DNA from: Streptomyces sp. I05A-00742
Lineage (GTDB): Bacteria > Actinomycetota > Actinomycetes > Streptomycetales > Streptomycetaceae
Assembly: GCF_013055795.1 (NCBI RefSeq)
Contig: NZ_JABETO010000001.1
Location: forward strand, 248,376-312,375
DNA length: 64,000 nucleotides
Reading direction: 5' to 3'
A model generated the notes under the pieces. That model saw nothing but the letters and a program-made list of their open reading frames with translations, searched no databases and had not been told where the DNA came from. Below, one piece after another: positions 1-8,770 of this stretch. Both the position numbers and the translations under genes were made by a program. Within the stretch, counting starts at the first letter, position 1. Each line of letters opens with the position of its first letter.

Positions 1-1
1 T

Positions 2-1516
2 GGTGGGGCCGGTGGCTGGGCCGCCGGGGACACCCTCTTCGACCTGGACGTCGCCCGCCTCCGCGACGCCGCCCTCGAAGCCGCCCGCCGGGCACCGATC
101 GAGCAGTGGATGACCTTCCTCCACCCCGAGCAGGTGGCCCTCGTCCGGCGCAACTGGTCGGGTCCGGCCCGGATCAGCGGTGCCGCCGGAACCGGCAAGA
201 CCGTGGTGGCGCTCCACCGCGCCGCCCACCTCGCCCAGCGCACCACCGGCCGCGTCCTCTACGTCACGTTCGCGAACAACCTCCCCCGGGTGCAGGGCAC
301 GTTCCTCAGGTCCATGTCGCCCGCTGCCGCGGACCGGGTCGAGTTCCGGAGCCTGCACGCCTGGGCGCTGAAGTTCCTGGAGGAGCGCGGGACGGCCCAC
401 CGGCTGCACGGGGACGGCGCGCGGACGGCGTTCAGCAGGGCGTGGGTGCACTGCGGGCGCGACAGCGTCCTGTCCACGATCGACGCCTCCTCGCACTACT
501 GGCGGGAGGAGATCGACTGCGTGATCAAGGGCCGGGGGATCCGCCGGTTCGAGGAGTACGCGCTGCTCGGCCGCCACCGCCGCCGCATCAACCTCCGCCG
601 TCCCCACCGCGAGGCGGTCTGGGCGCTGTACGAGGAGTACGAGCGCGTCCGTGAGGAGCGCGGCGTCCATGACTTCAACGACGTCCTCAGCCTCGCCCTG
701 GCCGAGGTGCGGGCCCGCCCGGACGGGCTGCCGTACGCGGCCGTGATCGCCGACGAGGTCCAGGACCTCACCCTCGTCGGGGTCCGGCTCCTGCACGCCC
801 TCGTCGGCGACGCCCCCAACGGCCTGCTGCTCGTGGGCGACGGGCAGCAGTCCGTCTACCCAGGCGGATTCCGGCTGACGGACGCCGGGATCGACGTCCG
901 CGGCGACCGCAGCCAGATCCTCCGGACGAACTACCGGAACGCCAAGGAGATCATCGACGCGGCCCTCGCCGTCGTCGCCGGGGACTCCTTCGACGACATC
1001 GACGGCACCAGGACAGCCGGCCTCCGGGACATCGACCCCACCTACCACGACGGAACGGTGACCAGGGCGCGGTCACGGAACCCCGCCGAGCACGACGCGG
1101 CCCTCCTGACCGCCCTCCGCGAGGCGGGCCGGGAGGCATGGGCCGACTCGGCGGTGCTGTGCCCGTCCCAGCGCGAGACGGACCGCTACCGGCGGCTGCT
1201 CGCCGGGGCCGGGATCCCGGTGCACCCGCTGGACCAGTACGACGGGCACCCGGTCGCCGCCGTCAAGCTCGGTACCTACCGCCGCGCCAAGGGGCTGGAG
1301 TTCAAGCACGTCTACCTGCCCGACCACGATCCCGTCGTGCCGGCGGCCGCCGACGCCGACATCGTGCGCGAGCGGCAGGAACTCGCCCGGAGCCAGCTCT
1401 TCGTCGCCATGACGCGGGCCCGGGACACGCTCTGGCTGGGCACGGTGGAGCGGGAAGCGGTGGGGCGGGAAACGGTGGAACGGACAGCGGTGGAGCGGGC
1501 AGCGGCGGAGGGATGA
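2..1516 (+). CDS. UvrD/Rep-type superfamily I DNA helicase, 5' end outside window
   Basis: The reading frame is open to the left edge, so the start lies upstream; the first ATG seen is at 110, but 36 in-frame sense codons precede it. Counting from that ATG, a Walker A motif GAAGTGKT is at residues 24-31, a Walker B-like DEVQD near 214-218 and a motif VI-like VAMTRARD near 433. These are the ATP-binding and arginine-finger elements of UvrD/PcrA helicases, which translocate 3'-5' on single-stranded DNA. The C-terminus is a short repetitive tail of TVER/AVER units. The visible part is much shorter than full UvrD (about 700 residues), so this is probably one of the compact UvrD-like ATPases; its specific role cannot be told from sequence. 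Confidence 0.85.
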   Translation, partial: GGAGGWAAGDTLFDLDVARLRDAALEAARRAPIEQWMTFLHPEQVALVRRNWSGPARISGAAGTGKTVVALHRAAHLAQRTTGRVLYVTFANNLPRVQGTFLRSMSPAAADRVEFRSLHAWALKFLEERGTAHRLHGDGARTAFSRAWVHCGRDSVLSTIDASSHYWREEIDCVIKGRGIRRFEEYALLGRHRRRINLRRPHREAVWALYEEYERVREERGVHDFNDVLSLALAEVRARPDGLPYAAVIADEVQDLTLVGVRLLHALVGDAPNGLLLVGDGQQSVYPGGFRLTDAGIDVRGDRSQILRTNYRNAKEIIDAALAVVAGDSFDDIDGTRTAGLRDIDPTYHDGTVTRARSRNPAEHDAALLTALREAGREAWADSAVLCPSQRETDRYRRLLAGAGIPVHPLDQYDGHPVAAVKLGTYRRAKGLEFKHVYLPDHDPVVPAAADADIVRERQELARSQLFVAMTRARDTLWLGTVEREAVGRETVERTAVERAAAEG

Positions 1517-1665
1517 CGCGCGCGGGCGGACCGCCCCGCGCGCCCGTGGCCGGGTCGGCTCCGGGCGGGGCGCCGAGGTGCACCATGAAGGGTGCCTCAG
1601 GTCACGTCACGCACCGGCCTTCCCCCTTCACCCCCACACCCTTCCGCCACCTCAGGAGCCCGCCC

Positions 1666-2343
1666 GTGGCAGAGCCCGCCCTCCCCGCCGAACTGATCGC
1701 CGTCCGGCACGGCCAGAGCACGGCGAACGTCCTGTTCGACGAGGCCCGCGCCACGGGCGCGCCCGCCGTGCTGCCCGCCGGCTACGACCCGCGCGTACCG
1801 CTGTCGGCGCTCGGGCGGGAGCAGGCCGCCGGGCTCGGCGGGTGGCTGGCGGGGGCACCGCCGGACGCCGTGGTCGTCTCGCCCTATGTGCGGGCCCGGG
1901 AGACGTGGGAGGGCATGGCGCGGGAGGCCGAACGGCTCGGCTGCCGGACGCCGCTGCCCCCGGCGGTGCTCGATGAGCGGCTGCGCGACCGGGGGATGGG
2001 GATCTTCGACGGGCACAACGGGACCGCCCTCCGGCAGCGGGACCCGGAGGAGGGGCTGCGCAGGGAGCGGGCGGGGGAGTGGGACTACCGGCCGCCCGGC
2101 GGCGAGTCGCTGCACGACGTCGCCGCCCGCGTCCGCGACCTGCTGCGGGACCACGGCGTCGTCCCGCCCGGGCGGCGGGTGCTGCTGGTGGCCCACGACG
2201 CGGTCGTCGTGGCGCTGCGCCACCTGCTCGGCGGGGAGGCACCGGCCCGGCCGTGGCCCGTGCCGAACGCCTCCGTCTCACGGTGGACCGGTGACGGGTC
2301 GGGGCTGCGGCTCGCCGAGTTCGGAGTGTGTAACGGGAAGTGA
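1666..2343 (+). CDS. Histidine phosphatase family protein
   Basis: The GTG start at 1666 is chosen because AGGAG lies 7 bases upstream; the same frame is open far upstream, but that part is the shadow of the helicase gene. The 225-residue protein begins with the phosphohistidine motif RHGQS near residues 13-17 and has a second histidine in LLVAHDAVV near 170, the two-histidine arrangement of the phosphoglycerate mutase-like phosphatases. Substrate unknown; these enzymes act on phosphosugars, phosphoproteins or small metabolites through a phosphohistidine intermediate. It runs in the same direction as the helicase with a gap of about 150 bases and is convergent with the serine hydrolase gene, the two stops being 14 bases apart. 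Confidence 0.85.
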   Translation: MAEPALPAELIAVRHGQSTANVLFDEARATGAPAVLPAGYDPRVPLSALGREQAAGLGGWLAGAPPDAVVVSPYVRARETWEGMAREAERLGCRTPLPPAVLDERLRDRGMGIFDGHNGTALRQRDPEEGLRRERAGEWDYRPPGGESLHDVAARVRDLLRDHGVVPPGRRVLLVAHDAVVVALRHLLGGEAPARPWPVPNASVSRWTGDGSGLRLAEFGVCNGK

Positions 2344-2357
2344 GGGGAGGGCGGCCC

Positions 2358-3581
2358 TCAGCTCGTCCCCGCCCCGCACAGCGCGTCGTCCACCAGCTTC
2401 CGCGTGGCCTTGTTGAACCGCACGCGGTCCGGAGTGTCCCCGGCGCTGGTCACGGACACCGCGACGGAGCGGCGGCCGTCCGGGGTGACGCCGGTGCGGG
2501 TGTACGAGCCGAGGCCGTCGCCCTCGTGGTGCCAGTAGCCGCTGCCGCAGCTGAGGGGCGTCCGGCGCAGCCCGAGCCCGTAGCCGCCCTCGGGCCACTC
2601 GGCGAGGTCGTCCGTGGCGCCGGACCGGTCCACCGTCCGCTGCATGGCGCGGAGTTGGTCCGGCGGAAGGAGCTTGCCGCCGGCCAGGGCGCGGAAGAAC
2701 GTGTTGAGGTCGGCGGTGGTGGTGACAAGACCGGAGTCCGCCGTGTGCTGGAGGCTGTGGTCGGTGACGTCCGTCCGTCCGCCGTCGGGGGTGCGCAGGG
2801 TGACGCGGGCGTGGGGGCCGGGCAGATAGGGGTTGGCGCCCGGTACGGAGGTGTCGCGCAGGCCCAGCGGGGCGATGACGCGGTGCTCGACCTGCTCGCG
2901 CCAGGCCAGGCCGCCCGCCTTCTCGGCGATCATGCCGGCCAGCAGGTAGTTGGTGTTGGAGTACGCCCAGCGCGGGTGCCGGTGGTCCGGGGTGAACAGC
3001 GGCCGGTGGCGCATCGCGACGGCCACCCACTTCTCGGCGGGGGTCGCGTCGTGGCGGTTCTCCTCGAAGTGCTCGGCGAGCGCCCGGGCCAGGCCGGGGT
3101 CGTTCACGTAGTCGAAGAGGCCGCTCGTCTGCTGGAGTAGGTCCCGGACGGTGATCCGTGAACCGTCGTTGCCGTGGCCGGAGACGACCCCGGGCAGCCA
3201 CTTCCCGACGGTGTCGTCGAGCGACAGCTTGCCCTCGGCGGCCAGTTGGAGCACGACGACGGCGGTGAACGTCTTCGTGGTGCTCGCGGCCCGGAAGCGC
3301 GCGTTCCAGGGCGTCGGTACGGTGCCACCGCCGGCCCGGGCCCGGAGTACGCCGCGTCCCGTGTCCACCTCGGCGAGCACCCGGACGTCCCCGCCCGCCG
3401 CCCGTACCTCCCGGACGTCCGCCGCCAGCGTCCGCCGAAGGTCCTCGGCGCCGGGGGCGGCGGCGTTCGTCGGCGGGGCGGTCGTGAGGCCCGTCATCAG
3501 GGCCGTCACCACCGCGACCGCCCCGGTGACGAGGGCCGTCCCCGTCCGGCGGCCCGCTCGCCCGCGTCCTTGCACCCGCAT
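2358..3581 (-). CDS. Secreted serine hydrolase, D-Ala-D-Ala carboxypeptidase / class C beta-lactamase fold
   Basis: ATG at 3581 is preceded by AGGAGA at good spacing. The 407-residue protein has an Arg-rich N-terminus and a hydrophobic signal sequence ending near residue 41 (Ala-rich, TNAAA). The three active-site boxes of the penicillin-binding/beta-lactamase superfamily are intact: S100-T-T-K103 (nucleophile and base), Y207-S-N209, and H352-E-G354 in place of KTG. This is the pattern of Streptomyces R61-type DD-peptidases and esterase-like serine hydrolases, acting outside the membrane on cell-wall peptides or ester/amide substrates. DD-peptidase versus esterase cannot be settled from motifs. 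Confidence 0.88.
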   Translation of the reverse strand: MRVQGRGRAGRRTGTALVTGAVAVVTALMTGLTTAPPTNAAAPGAEDLRRTLAADVREVRAAGGDVRVLAEVDTGRGVLRARAGGGTVPTPWNARFRAASTTKTFTAVVVLQLAAEGKLSLDDTVGKWLPGVVSGHGNDGSRITVRDLLQQTSGLFDYVNDPGLARALAEHFEENRHDATPAEKWVAVAMRHRPLFTPDHRHPRWAYSNTNYLLAGMIAEKAGGLAWREQVEHRVIAPLGLRDTSVPGANPYLPGPHARVTLRTPDGGRTDVTDHSLQHTADSGLVTTTADLNTFFRALAGGKLLPPDQLRAMQRTVDRSGATDDLAEWPEGGYGLGLRRTPLSCGSGYWHHEGDGLGSYTRTGVTPDGRRSVAVSVTSAGDTPDRVRFNKATRKLVDDALCGAGTS

Positions 3582-3910
3582 GTCGTTCTCTCCTCGCTCC
3601 TGTTGACCTGCCGCCTCGTCCTGGCGCCTCGTCCTGCCGTCTTGGCCTGCCGTCTTGGCCTGTCGCCGCTCGGGCGCCGGAGGTACCGCGGACCGGTCGG
3701 TCGTCGTTCCGCCGTCGTGCCGACCGCGTACGCCGATCCCATCACCGCCCGGCGGGGCGGGCCATGGGCCTGCGCCCCCGGGGTGGGTGGACCTGGCACC
3801 ACCACGGTGCACCGGGCACCACCACCAGGCATCGGATGTCCCTGCCGTACCCGTGACCCCATGCGTCCGGGGCCGGTTGGTGCACCGGGGAAGGCCGGGC
3901 GCGGATCCGG

Positions 3911-3980
3911 CGGGAACGGGAACGCGAACAGGAACAGGAACGGGAGCGAGAGCGGGAATGGGAAGGGGCGGGAACGGGGC
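3911..3980. repeat. Low-complexity GGAACG-like tract
   Basis: About 70 bases made of imperfect 6-base units of the GGGAAC / GGAACA / GGGAGC type, running up to the ATG at 3981. It is strongly strand-asymmetric (purines on the plus strand). It forms the untranslated leader of the following gene and contains its only Shine-Dalgarno-like sequence. Confidence 0.7.
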
Positions 3981-4478
3981 ATGGCCAAGCGCATCACCGG
4001 AACGGATCGCGTGATCATGGCGCCTTTCACGGCACAGTGGCCGGACGCGCGGTGCGTGCTCGCGTACGCGAAGCACGGGACGATGGCGGTGGTGGCCGCC
4101 CTGCCGGTCCCGGGGGAGTCCCCGGCGGCCTCGTCCCTGTGGGAGGTCGCGGCCCGTCATCTGCCCTCCGCCTCCGCCTCCGCGAACGAGGCGGAGGCGT
4201 ACGGCAGGTGGCTGCTGGGCGCGGGCTGGAGCATGAGCGTCATGCCGCCGGCCGGCGGGCTCGTCGTCCACGGTGAGCCGTGGACGGTGGACGTGCTGAG
4301 GACCGCCGTGCTCAAGGAGCCGGCGTACGGCTCGGACGGGGTGCACGTGGGGCGCTTGGCGTTCGCGAACCCCGAGGTCCTGGAGCGGGCGGAGACGCTG
4401 CTCCGCCGGGTCGCGGAGCGGGGGAGCCCGGCGTCGGTGCCGATGGCGGGCGTGAGTGGCGGCCTCCCGGTGGGCTGA
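3981..4478 (+). CDS. Hypothetical protein, 165 residues
   Basis: Not assigned to a family. The ATG at 3981 follows the purine-rich repeat tract, and no better start is visible. The protein is soluble, without signal peptide or membrane segment. Its second half has a segment on VHGEPWTVDVLRTAVL followed by a helical C-terminal stretch with repeated acidic/Leu residues. It ends in a strong hairpin shared with the convergent cupredoxin gene and is separated from the divergent serine hydrolase by about 400 bases, so it is probably monocistronic. Confidence 0.6.
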   Translation: MAKRITGTDRVIMAPFTAQWPDARCVLAYAKHGTMAVVAALPVPGESPAASSLWEVAARHLPSASASANEAEAYGRWLLGAGWSMSVMPPAGGLVVHGEPWTVDVLRTAVLKEPAYGSDGVHVGRLAFANPEVLERAETLLRRVAERGSPASVPMAGVSGGLPVG

Positions 4479-4511
4479 GCACCCGGGCCGTCCCCGACGG
4501 TCCGGGTGCTC
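4477..4511. terminator. Hairpin between convergent genes
   Basis: A 16-base stem (4477-4492 with 4496-4511, one G-U type mismatch) and 3-base loop overlaps the stop codon of the hypothetical gene ending at 4478 and faces the end of the cupredoxin gene at 4560. It probably terminates transcription from both sides. Confidence 0.7.
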
Positions 4512-4559
4512 AGGTTCTCCGGGTGACCGGGCGCTCGGACCGCTCCGGTCCGGAACCGG

Positions 4560-4805
4560 TCAAGTGACCGTGATCGTCCCCGTCATGGAAGGGTGGAACG
4601 AGCAGTGGTACGTGAACTGCCCGCGCTGGTTGAAGGTGCGGGAGAAGGTCTGGCCCTGGTTGAGCGGACCGGAGTCGAAGGTGCCGTCGTCCGCCGTGAC
4701 GGTGTGCGGCGTGCTGTCGTTGTTGGTCCAAGTGACCGTTTCGCCGGCGCCGATGGTCAACTCCGGCGGGACAAAGGTGAAGTCGGTGATCGAGACATCA
4801 GCCAT
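4560..4805 (-). CDS. Small cupredoxin (amicyanin/plastocyanin-like copper protein)
   Basis: ATG at 4805 has GGAGGA upstream, giving 81 residues, close to a bare cupredoxin domain. The type-1 copper ligands are all present: H34, then C68-x2-H71-x2-M74 in the C-terminal loop (CSFHPSM), the short ligand loop typical of amicyanin. Such proteins carry single electrons or bind copper. No signal peptide is visible at this start, and an in-frame extension to 4871 adds no hydrophobic segment, which is odd because blue copper proteins normally function outside the cytoplasm. Convergent with the gene ending at 4478; next to the LysR gene, with which it is not clearly co-transcribed. Confidence 0.85.
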   Translation of the reverse strand: MADVSITDFTFVPPELTIGAGETVTWTNNDSTPHTVTADDGTFDSGPLNQGQTFSRTFNQRGQFTYHCSFHPSMTGTITVT

Positions 4806-4880
4806 GGGAGGTTCTCCTCCGCTCGGGAACGGAGAAATGCCCCGACTCGGGCGCTTCATGCGCGAACTCACCCGTGCGGG

Positions 4881-5927
4881 TCAGGCGGAGAGGTGCCGGT
4901 GGCCCTGCGGTGTTCCGGTGGGTGACAGCCGGACGGCCGGCGCCCGGAGGACGGCCGGTGCGGGTGGCCGGATCTCAGCGCGCCGTTCCAGCCACGCGCG
5001 GTACCCCGTGCTGCGGTGCGCGAGGTCCGCGTGGGCGTCGGTCACATCCCCGTACAGCGCGTCGATCTCGGTGATGGACAGCGCGCCGGACCGTGACGCC
5101 AGGGACAGTTGCGCCGTGAGCGGGTCCCCGCGCAGAGGGCGGACGACCGTGCCGTCCGTGGGCTCCGCGGTGGGCTGACAGAGGCGCACGGCCTCCCCGG
5201 ACGCGACGAGGTCGGCGGCGGTGGCGGTGTCGCGCACCTGGAGGAGGCGGGGGTTGAGGCCGGCCGCGGTGAGGGCGCGGCGGAGTGCGGCGCACTCGTG
5301 GTCGGCGGTCGGGTCGACGATCCAGGAGTCGTCGACGAGTTCGGACAGCGCCACGCACGGCAGCGCGGCGGCGGGGTGCCCTGCGGCCAGCGCGACGAAC
5401 CGGGGCTCGCAGGCGACCAGGACACGCCGCTCCAGGCCCGGCGGCAGGTGCAGCGGGAAGCCGGCCGGTTCCTCGACGAGGGCGACGTCGAGCTGGTTGG
5501 TGGCGAGCAGTTGGAGCAGGGCGGCCGACGAGACCTCTATGTGGATCGTGGTGTCCGTGCCGGGGAGCCGGCGGTGGACCCGGCGCAGCCACGCGGTCAC
5601 GAGCGGCCCGCCCACACTCCCGAGGCGCAGGCACATGCCGCCCATGCCGCAGGCGGCGTCACGCGCTGCCATCACCAGGGCGGTCATCTCGGCCACGATG
5701 GGGCGGGCCCGGGACAGCACGGAATGGCCGAGGGGCGTGGGACGGCTGCCCGTCTGCCCGCGGGTGAACAGCACCCCGCCGATCGCTCCCTCGATGCGCC
5801 TGAGCTGAGTGGTGAGCGAGGGCTGGGTCATGCCCAGCTGTAATGCGGCCTTCCGCACGCTCCCGGTGTCGGCTATGGCGCAAAGCGCTCGGAGGTGCCT
5901 GACCTCAAGCTCCACGGTCGGGAGCAT
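4881..5927 (-). CDS. LysR-family regulator, probable activator of the adjacent snapalysin gene
   Basis: The start is placed at ATG 5927, which has AAGGGGG upstream and puts the helix-turn-helix at residues 10-65, where LysR proteins carry it. The motif GMTQPSLTTQLRRIE is typical of the recognition helix. The rest is a periplasmic-binding-like effector domain, total 348 residues. It diverges from the snapalysin gene across 272 bases. In other Streptomyces a divergent LysR protein (SnpR/MprR) activates the snapalysin gene; this arrangement is the same, so that role is inferred. Confidence 0.88.
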   Translation of the reverse strand: MLPTVELEVRHLRALCAIADTGSVRKAALQLGMTQPSLTTQLRRIEGAIGGVLFTRGQTGSRPTPLGHSVLSRARPIVAEMTALVMAARDAACGMGGMCLRLGSVGGPLVTAWLRRVHRRLPGTDTTIHIEVSSAALLQLLATNQLDVALVEEPAGFPLHLPPGLERRVLVACEPRFVALAAGHPAAALPCVALSELVDDSWIVDPTADHECAALRRALTAAGLNPRLLQVRDTATAADLVASGEAVRLCQPTAEPTDGTVVRPLRGDPLTAQLSLASRSGALSITEIDALYGDVTDAHADLAHRSTGYRAWLERRAEIRPPAPAVLRAPAVRLSPTGTPQGHRHLSA

Positions 5928-6027
5928 AACCGCGCCCCCTTGGTCACACCAGGCACATCTCGGGCAGGTGTGCGGGCGGCTCGCCGGCCGCACGGCACCT
6001 CCGCAGGGAATCGCGCGCGCCCTGAGG

Positions 6028-6069
6028 TGACCGGAGGTTGACCGGAGGCGATTGGCCGGAGCTATCGCC
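6028..6069. promoter_or_regulatory. Candidate LysR binding region between regulator and snpA
   Basis: Two direct copies of TGACCGGAGG (6028-6037 and 6039-6048) run into a dyad GGCGAT-N11-ATCGCC (6047-6069). The GAT-N11-ATC core has the partly symmetric form of LysR-type sites and lies between the divergent starts at 5927 and 6200. The function is inferred from position and symmetry. Confidence 0.5.
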
Positions 6070-6199
6070 GGTTGGCATCATCCCCGTCGCCGACGGCTCG
6101 GCAGACACTCTGCGGGAACCGAAACTTCACCGGTGCGCCGACCGGCCGTGCGTCCCACCCGCGCGGCCCGTGGCCCACCGCAGGAATGGAGTCCCCCAC

Positions 6200-6910
6200 A
6201 TGAATCACTCCATGCAGCGTTCCCGCAGGCGTTCCGCCGCGTTCGTCGCGGCAGCCGCCCTCGGCCTCGGCGTCCTGGGCACGACGGCGGCCGTGCCGGC
6301 GACGGCGGCCACCCAGGCGCCTCAGGCTCCCCAGGCGTCCCGGGCGGAGCAGGGCATCGCGAGATCGTCGTACGTCGGCTCGGCGCAGGAAGAGGCCAAC
6401 AACAAGGCGTTCTTCGCCGCCGTCATGAAGTCCGCGAAGGCCAAGCAGGCGGCGTCGCCCGGGCTGCGGACCGTCACGGTGACCTACGACGCCCGCCAGG
6501 CGCCGAGCTTCGCCAACCAGATAGCGCAGAGCACCCAGATATGGAACAGCTCCGTCCGCAACGTCCGTCTCCAGTCGGGCAGCAACGCGGACTTCCGGTA
6601 CTACGAGGGCAACGACTCGCGCGGCTCGTACGCGAGCACCGACGGCCACGGCCGGGGGTACATCTTCCTCGACTACCGGCAGAACCAGCAGTACGACTCG
6701 GTGCGCGTCACCGCCCACGAGACCGGGCACGTCCTCGGTCTGCCGGACCACTACTCGGGCCCGTGCAGCGAGCTGATGTCCGGCGGCGGCCCCGGCCCGT
6801 CCTGCACCAACCGCTACCCGAACGCCAACGAGCGCAGCCGGGTGGACTCGCTGTGGCGCAACGGACTGGCGCCGTTCGACAAGCAGGGCGCGCTGGCGAA
6901 GGTGTACTGA
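6200..6910 (+). CDS. snpA: Snapalysin, small neutral zinc metalloprotease (peptidase family M7)
   Basis: A 236-residue preproprotein starting at ATG 6200 (GGAATGGAG upstream). It has a twin-Arg-rich basic N-terminus and hydrophobic signal to about residue 38, a short propeptide, then the mature protease. The zinc site is H173-E174-x2-H177-x2-G180-x2-D183: the aspartate as third ligand is the hallmark of snapalysin. A following SELMSGG segment gives the Met-turn. It is secreted and degrades milk proteins and similar substrates. Divergent from a LysR regulator; a strong hairpin follows the gene. Confidence 0.93.
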   Translation: MNHSMQRSRRRSAAFVAAAALGLGVLGTTAAVPATAATQAPQAPQASRAEQGIARSSYVGSAQEEANNKAFFAAVMKSAKAKQAASPGLRTVTVTYDARQAPSFANQIAQSTQIWNSSVRNVRLQSGSNADFRYYEGNDSRGSYASTDGHGRGYIFLDYRQNQQYDSVRVTAHETGHVLGLPDHYSGPCSELMSGGGPGPSCTNRYPNANERSRVDSLWRNGLAPFDKQGALAKVY

Positions 6911-6977
6911 CGGGGCGTGAACCCTGAGGGTTGCTGACGCGAACCCCGCACAGCACCCTGAGCGACAACGCAGAGCA

Positions 6978-7003
6978 GCCCGGCCCCTCGTACGGGGCCG
7001 GGC
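6978..7003 (+). terminator. Terminator of snpA
   Basis: A perfect 10-base GC stem (6978-6987 with 6994-7003) closed by a 6-base loop, located 67 bases after the snpA stop. No T-run follows, which is normal for Streptomyces terminators. Confidence 0.7.
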
Positions 7004-7088
7004 CGTTCACCGTCGTGGGTGGTAGGTGCCGGGAGCGCGGGGGAGGCGGAGGCCTGCTGCCCGGGTTCCCCCGGGGCACCCCTCGGGG

Positions 7089-7718
7089 TCACCCCGCCTC
7101 GGCGCCCGCCTCCGTCGCGTGCGGGCGGCGGACGAGGAACGCCGCGCCCGCGCCGGCGAGGAACAGGGCGAAGACGGAGACGGCCGTGCCGATCCACGTC
7201 GCGCCGAGCCACTGGCCACCGAAGTAGCCGAGGCACACGCTGTACAGGGCCCAGGTCAGCCCCGCCAGGGCGGACCAGGGCAGGAACTCCCGGACCCGGC
7301 GGTGCATCACACCGGCCCCGAGGCTGACCACGGAGCGCCCGGCGGGCGCGAACCGGGCGACGACGACGAGCGCGCCACCGCCGCGCAGCAGCGCGGTGCC
7401 CAGCCGCTCCTGGGCGGCGGTGAGCCGGCGGGAGCGGGCGATGGCGCGGTCGAAGCGGTCACCGCCGCGCCAGGCGAGGCGGTAGGCGACGAGGTCGCCC
7501 AGGACCGAGGCCGTCGCGGCGCACATCACCAGCGCGAACATCTCGGGAAGGGCGGTGTGGCCGCGCGTGCCCACCGCCGAGCCGGCCGCCGCGGTCGCCG
7601 CGGTGATCACGAGCACTCCGCTCGGGAGCACCGGCAGAAAGACGTCGAGCAGCACCGAAAGCCCGACGATGACGTATATCCATGGCGTGTCGGCCAACGC
7701 CCCCAACTGATCCAGCAC
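7089..7718 (-). CDS. DedA/SNARE-associated family membrane protein
   Basis: The GTG at 7718 has AGGAG 7 bases upstream and gives 209 residues. Hydrophobic segments occur near residues 10-45, 60-80, 140-165 and 170-195. The conserved DedA signature is visible: an FLPVLPSG-type re-entrant segment early on and a later R-F-x-P-x-G-R element (ARFAPAGRSVVSLGAG). DedA proteins act in lipid flipping (undecaprenyl phosphate or phospholipid recycling) and membrane-potential tolerance. No clear operon partner; the DoxX gene lies upstream on the same strand after a 235-base gap. Confidence 0.85.
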   Translation of the reverse strand: MLDQLGALADTPWIYVIVGLSVLLDVFLPVLPSGVLVITAATAAAGSAVGTRGHTALPEMFALVMCAATASVLGDLVAYRLAWRGGDRFDRAIARSRRLTAAQERLGTALLRGGGALVVVARFAPAGRSVVSLGAGVMHRRVREFLPWSALAGLTWALYSVCLGYFGGQWLGATWIGTAVSVFALFLAGAGAAFLVRRPHATEAGAEAG

Positions 7719-7953
7719 GTCCGCTTCTCCTGGTACGGTCCCCCGCCGCGATGTCGCAGGGGAGCGGCAGGAGCGGCCTTCACAACCGTACACAGTACGC
7801 GTGGGGCTCTTGGGGCATGTGAAGGGGGGCGCGCGATGTAGTGCGCATCACGTGCCCCGGAGGGCGGTCCGGGGGAGGGGCGGCGGCGGGCCGTCCGGGC
7901 CGTCCGGCCCCCGCCCGGGACCCGTCGGGGATCCCGGAAGGGACGCGCCCGGG

Positions 7954-8424
7954 TCAGCGGCGGGAGTACAGCCGGCTCAGGGCGATCGGGCCGGGACCGG
8001 TGAAGACGAGCAGCAGGAAGGCCCAGCAGAACATCACCGAGGCCTCGCCGCCGTTCTGGATCGGCCACAGGTCCAGCTTCTGGTGCACGTCGAAGTAGGC
8101 GTACGCCATGGAACCGGAGGCGATCAGGGCCGCGCCGCGGGTGCCGATACCGAGCATCACCAGGACGCCGCAGACGAGCTGGATGACGGCCGCGTACCAG
8201 CCGGGCCAGCTGCCGGCCTCCAGCGTGCCGCCCTGGCCGGCCGCGCCGCCGAGGACACCGAAGAGCGAGGCGGCGCCGTGGCAGGCGAACAGCAGGCCGA
8301 CGACGATCCGGAAGAGCGACAGGACGTACGGCCGGGCCGCGTCGAGGCGGTCCGTGAGCGGCGCGGAGCCGCGGGGCGATGTCGGGGCCGAGTGGGGGGC
8401 GGCCTGAGTGGGTGTGGGGGGCAT
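7954..8424 (-). CDS. DoxX family membrane protein
   Basis: ATG 8424 has GAGGAG upstream. It encodes 156 residues with four predicted membrane helices; the segment SLFRIVVGLLFACHG is characteristic of DoxX proteins. Homologues in mycobacteria take part in redox and thiol stress complexes; here the substrate is unknown. The promoter carries an iron-box-like palindrome and a perfect 10-base palindrome (separate entries), so repression by a DtxR/DmdR-type iron regulator is likely. Confidence 0.82.
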   Translation of the reverse strand: MPPTPTQAAPHSAPTSPRGSAPLTDRLDAARPYVLSLFRIVVGLLFACHGAASLFGVLGGAAGQGGTLEAGSWPGWYAAVIQLVCGVLVMLGIGTRGAALIASGSMAYAYFDVHQKLDLWPIQNGGEASVMFCWAFLLLVFTGPGPIALSRLYSRR

Positions 8425-8466
8425 GGGACTGCTCCTCGTGTCGGGGACGGATACGACGAGAGGTCC

Positions 8467-8485
8467 AAAGGTTAGGTACCCCTAA
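8467..8485. promoter_or_regulatory. Iron-box-like site (DmdR/DtxR type) upstream of the DoxX gene
   Basis: This 19-base site matches 13 of 19 positions of the consensus TTAGGTTAGGCTAACCTAA, including the uninterrupted AGGTTAGG core and the closing CCTAA half. It lies 43 bases upstream of the DoxX start, where a repressor could block initiation. Confidence 0.55.
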
Positions 8486-8489
8486 CGAT

Positions 8490-8499
8490 ACTTGCAAGT
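8490..8499. promoter_or_regulatory. Perfect 10-base palindrome ACTTGCAAGT
   Basis: Lies 5 bases beyond the iron-box-like site in the DoxX promoter region. Palindromes of this AT-richer type are common MarR- or TetR-family operators, but no regulator can be named. Confidence 0.35.
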
Positions 8500-8770
8500 T
8501 CAAGTTCTTCGAAGCCCGGGCGCACCGGCGATTTCCCGGCGTTCTCCGATGTCTTCCCGGTGTCTTCCCGGATCCGGAATCCTCCTCCCGGAGAGGCCCC
8601 CTGATTACAGCGTGCGACGTAAAACGGGCCCGTGCGCGCCGCCGCGGCCGTGACCGCCGCCGCTGTCGTGCCGACGCCGCATAGGGGGGTGCGTCAGGGG
8701 GTGCATCAGGGGGGACATCGGGGTGGATAGGGGGCGACGGCATGCGCGCCGGTCCCGTACCCTGAGGGGA

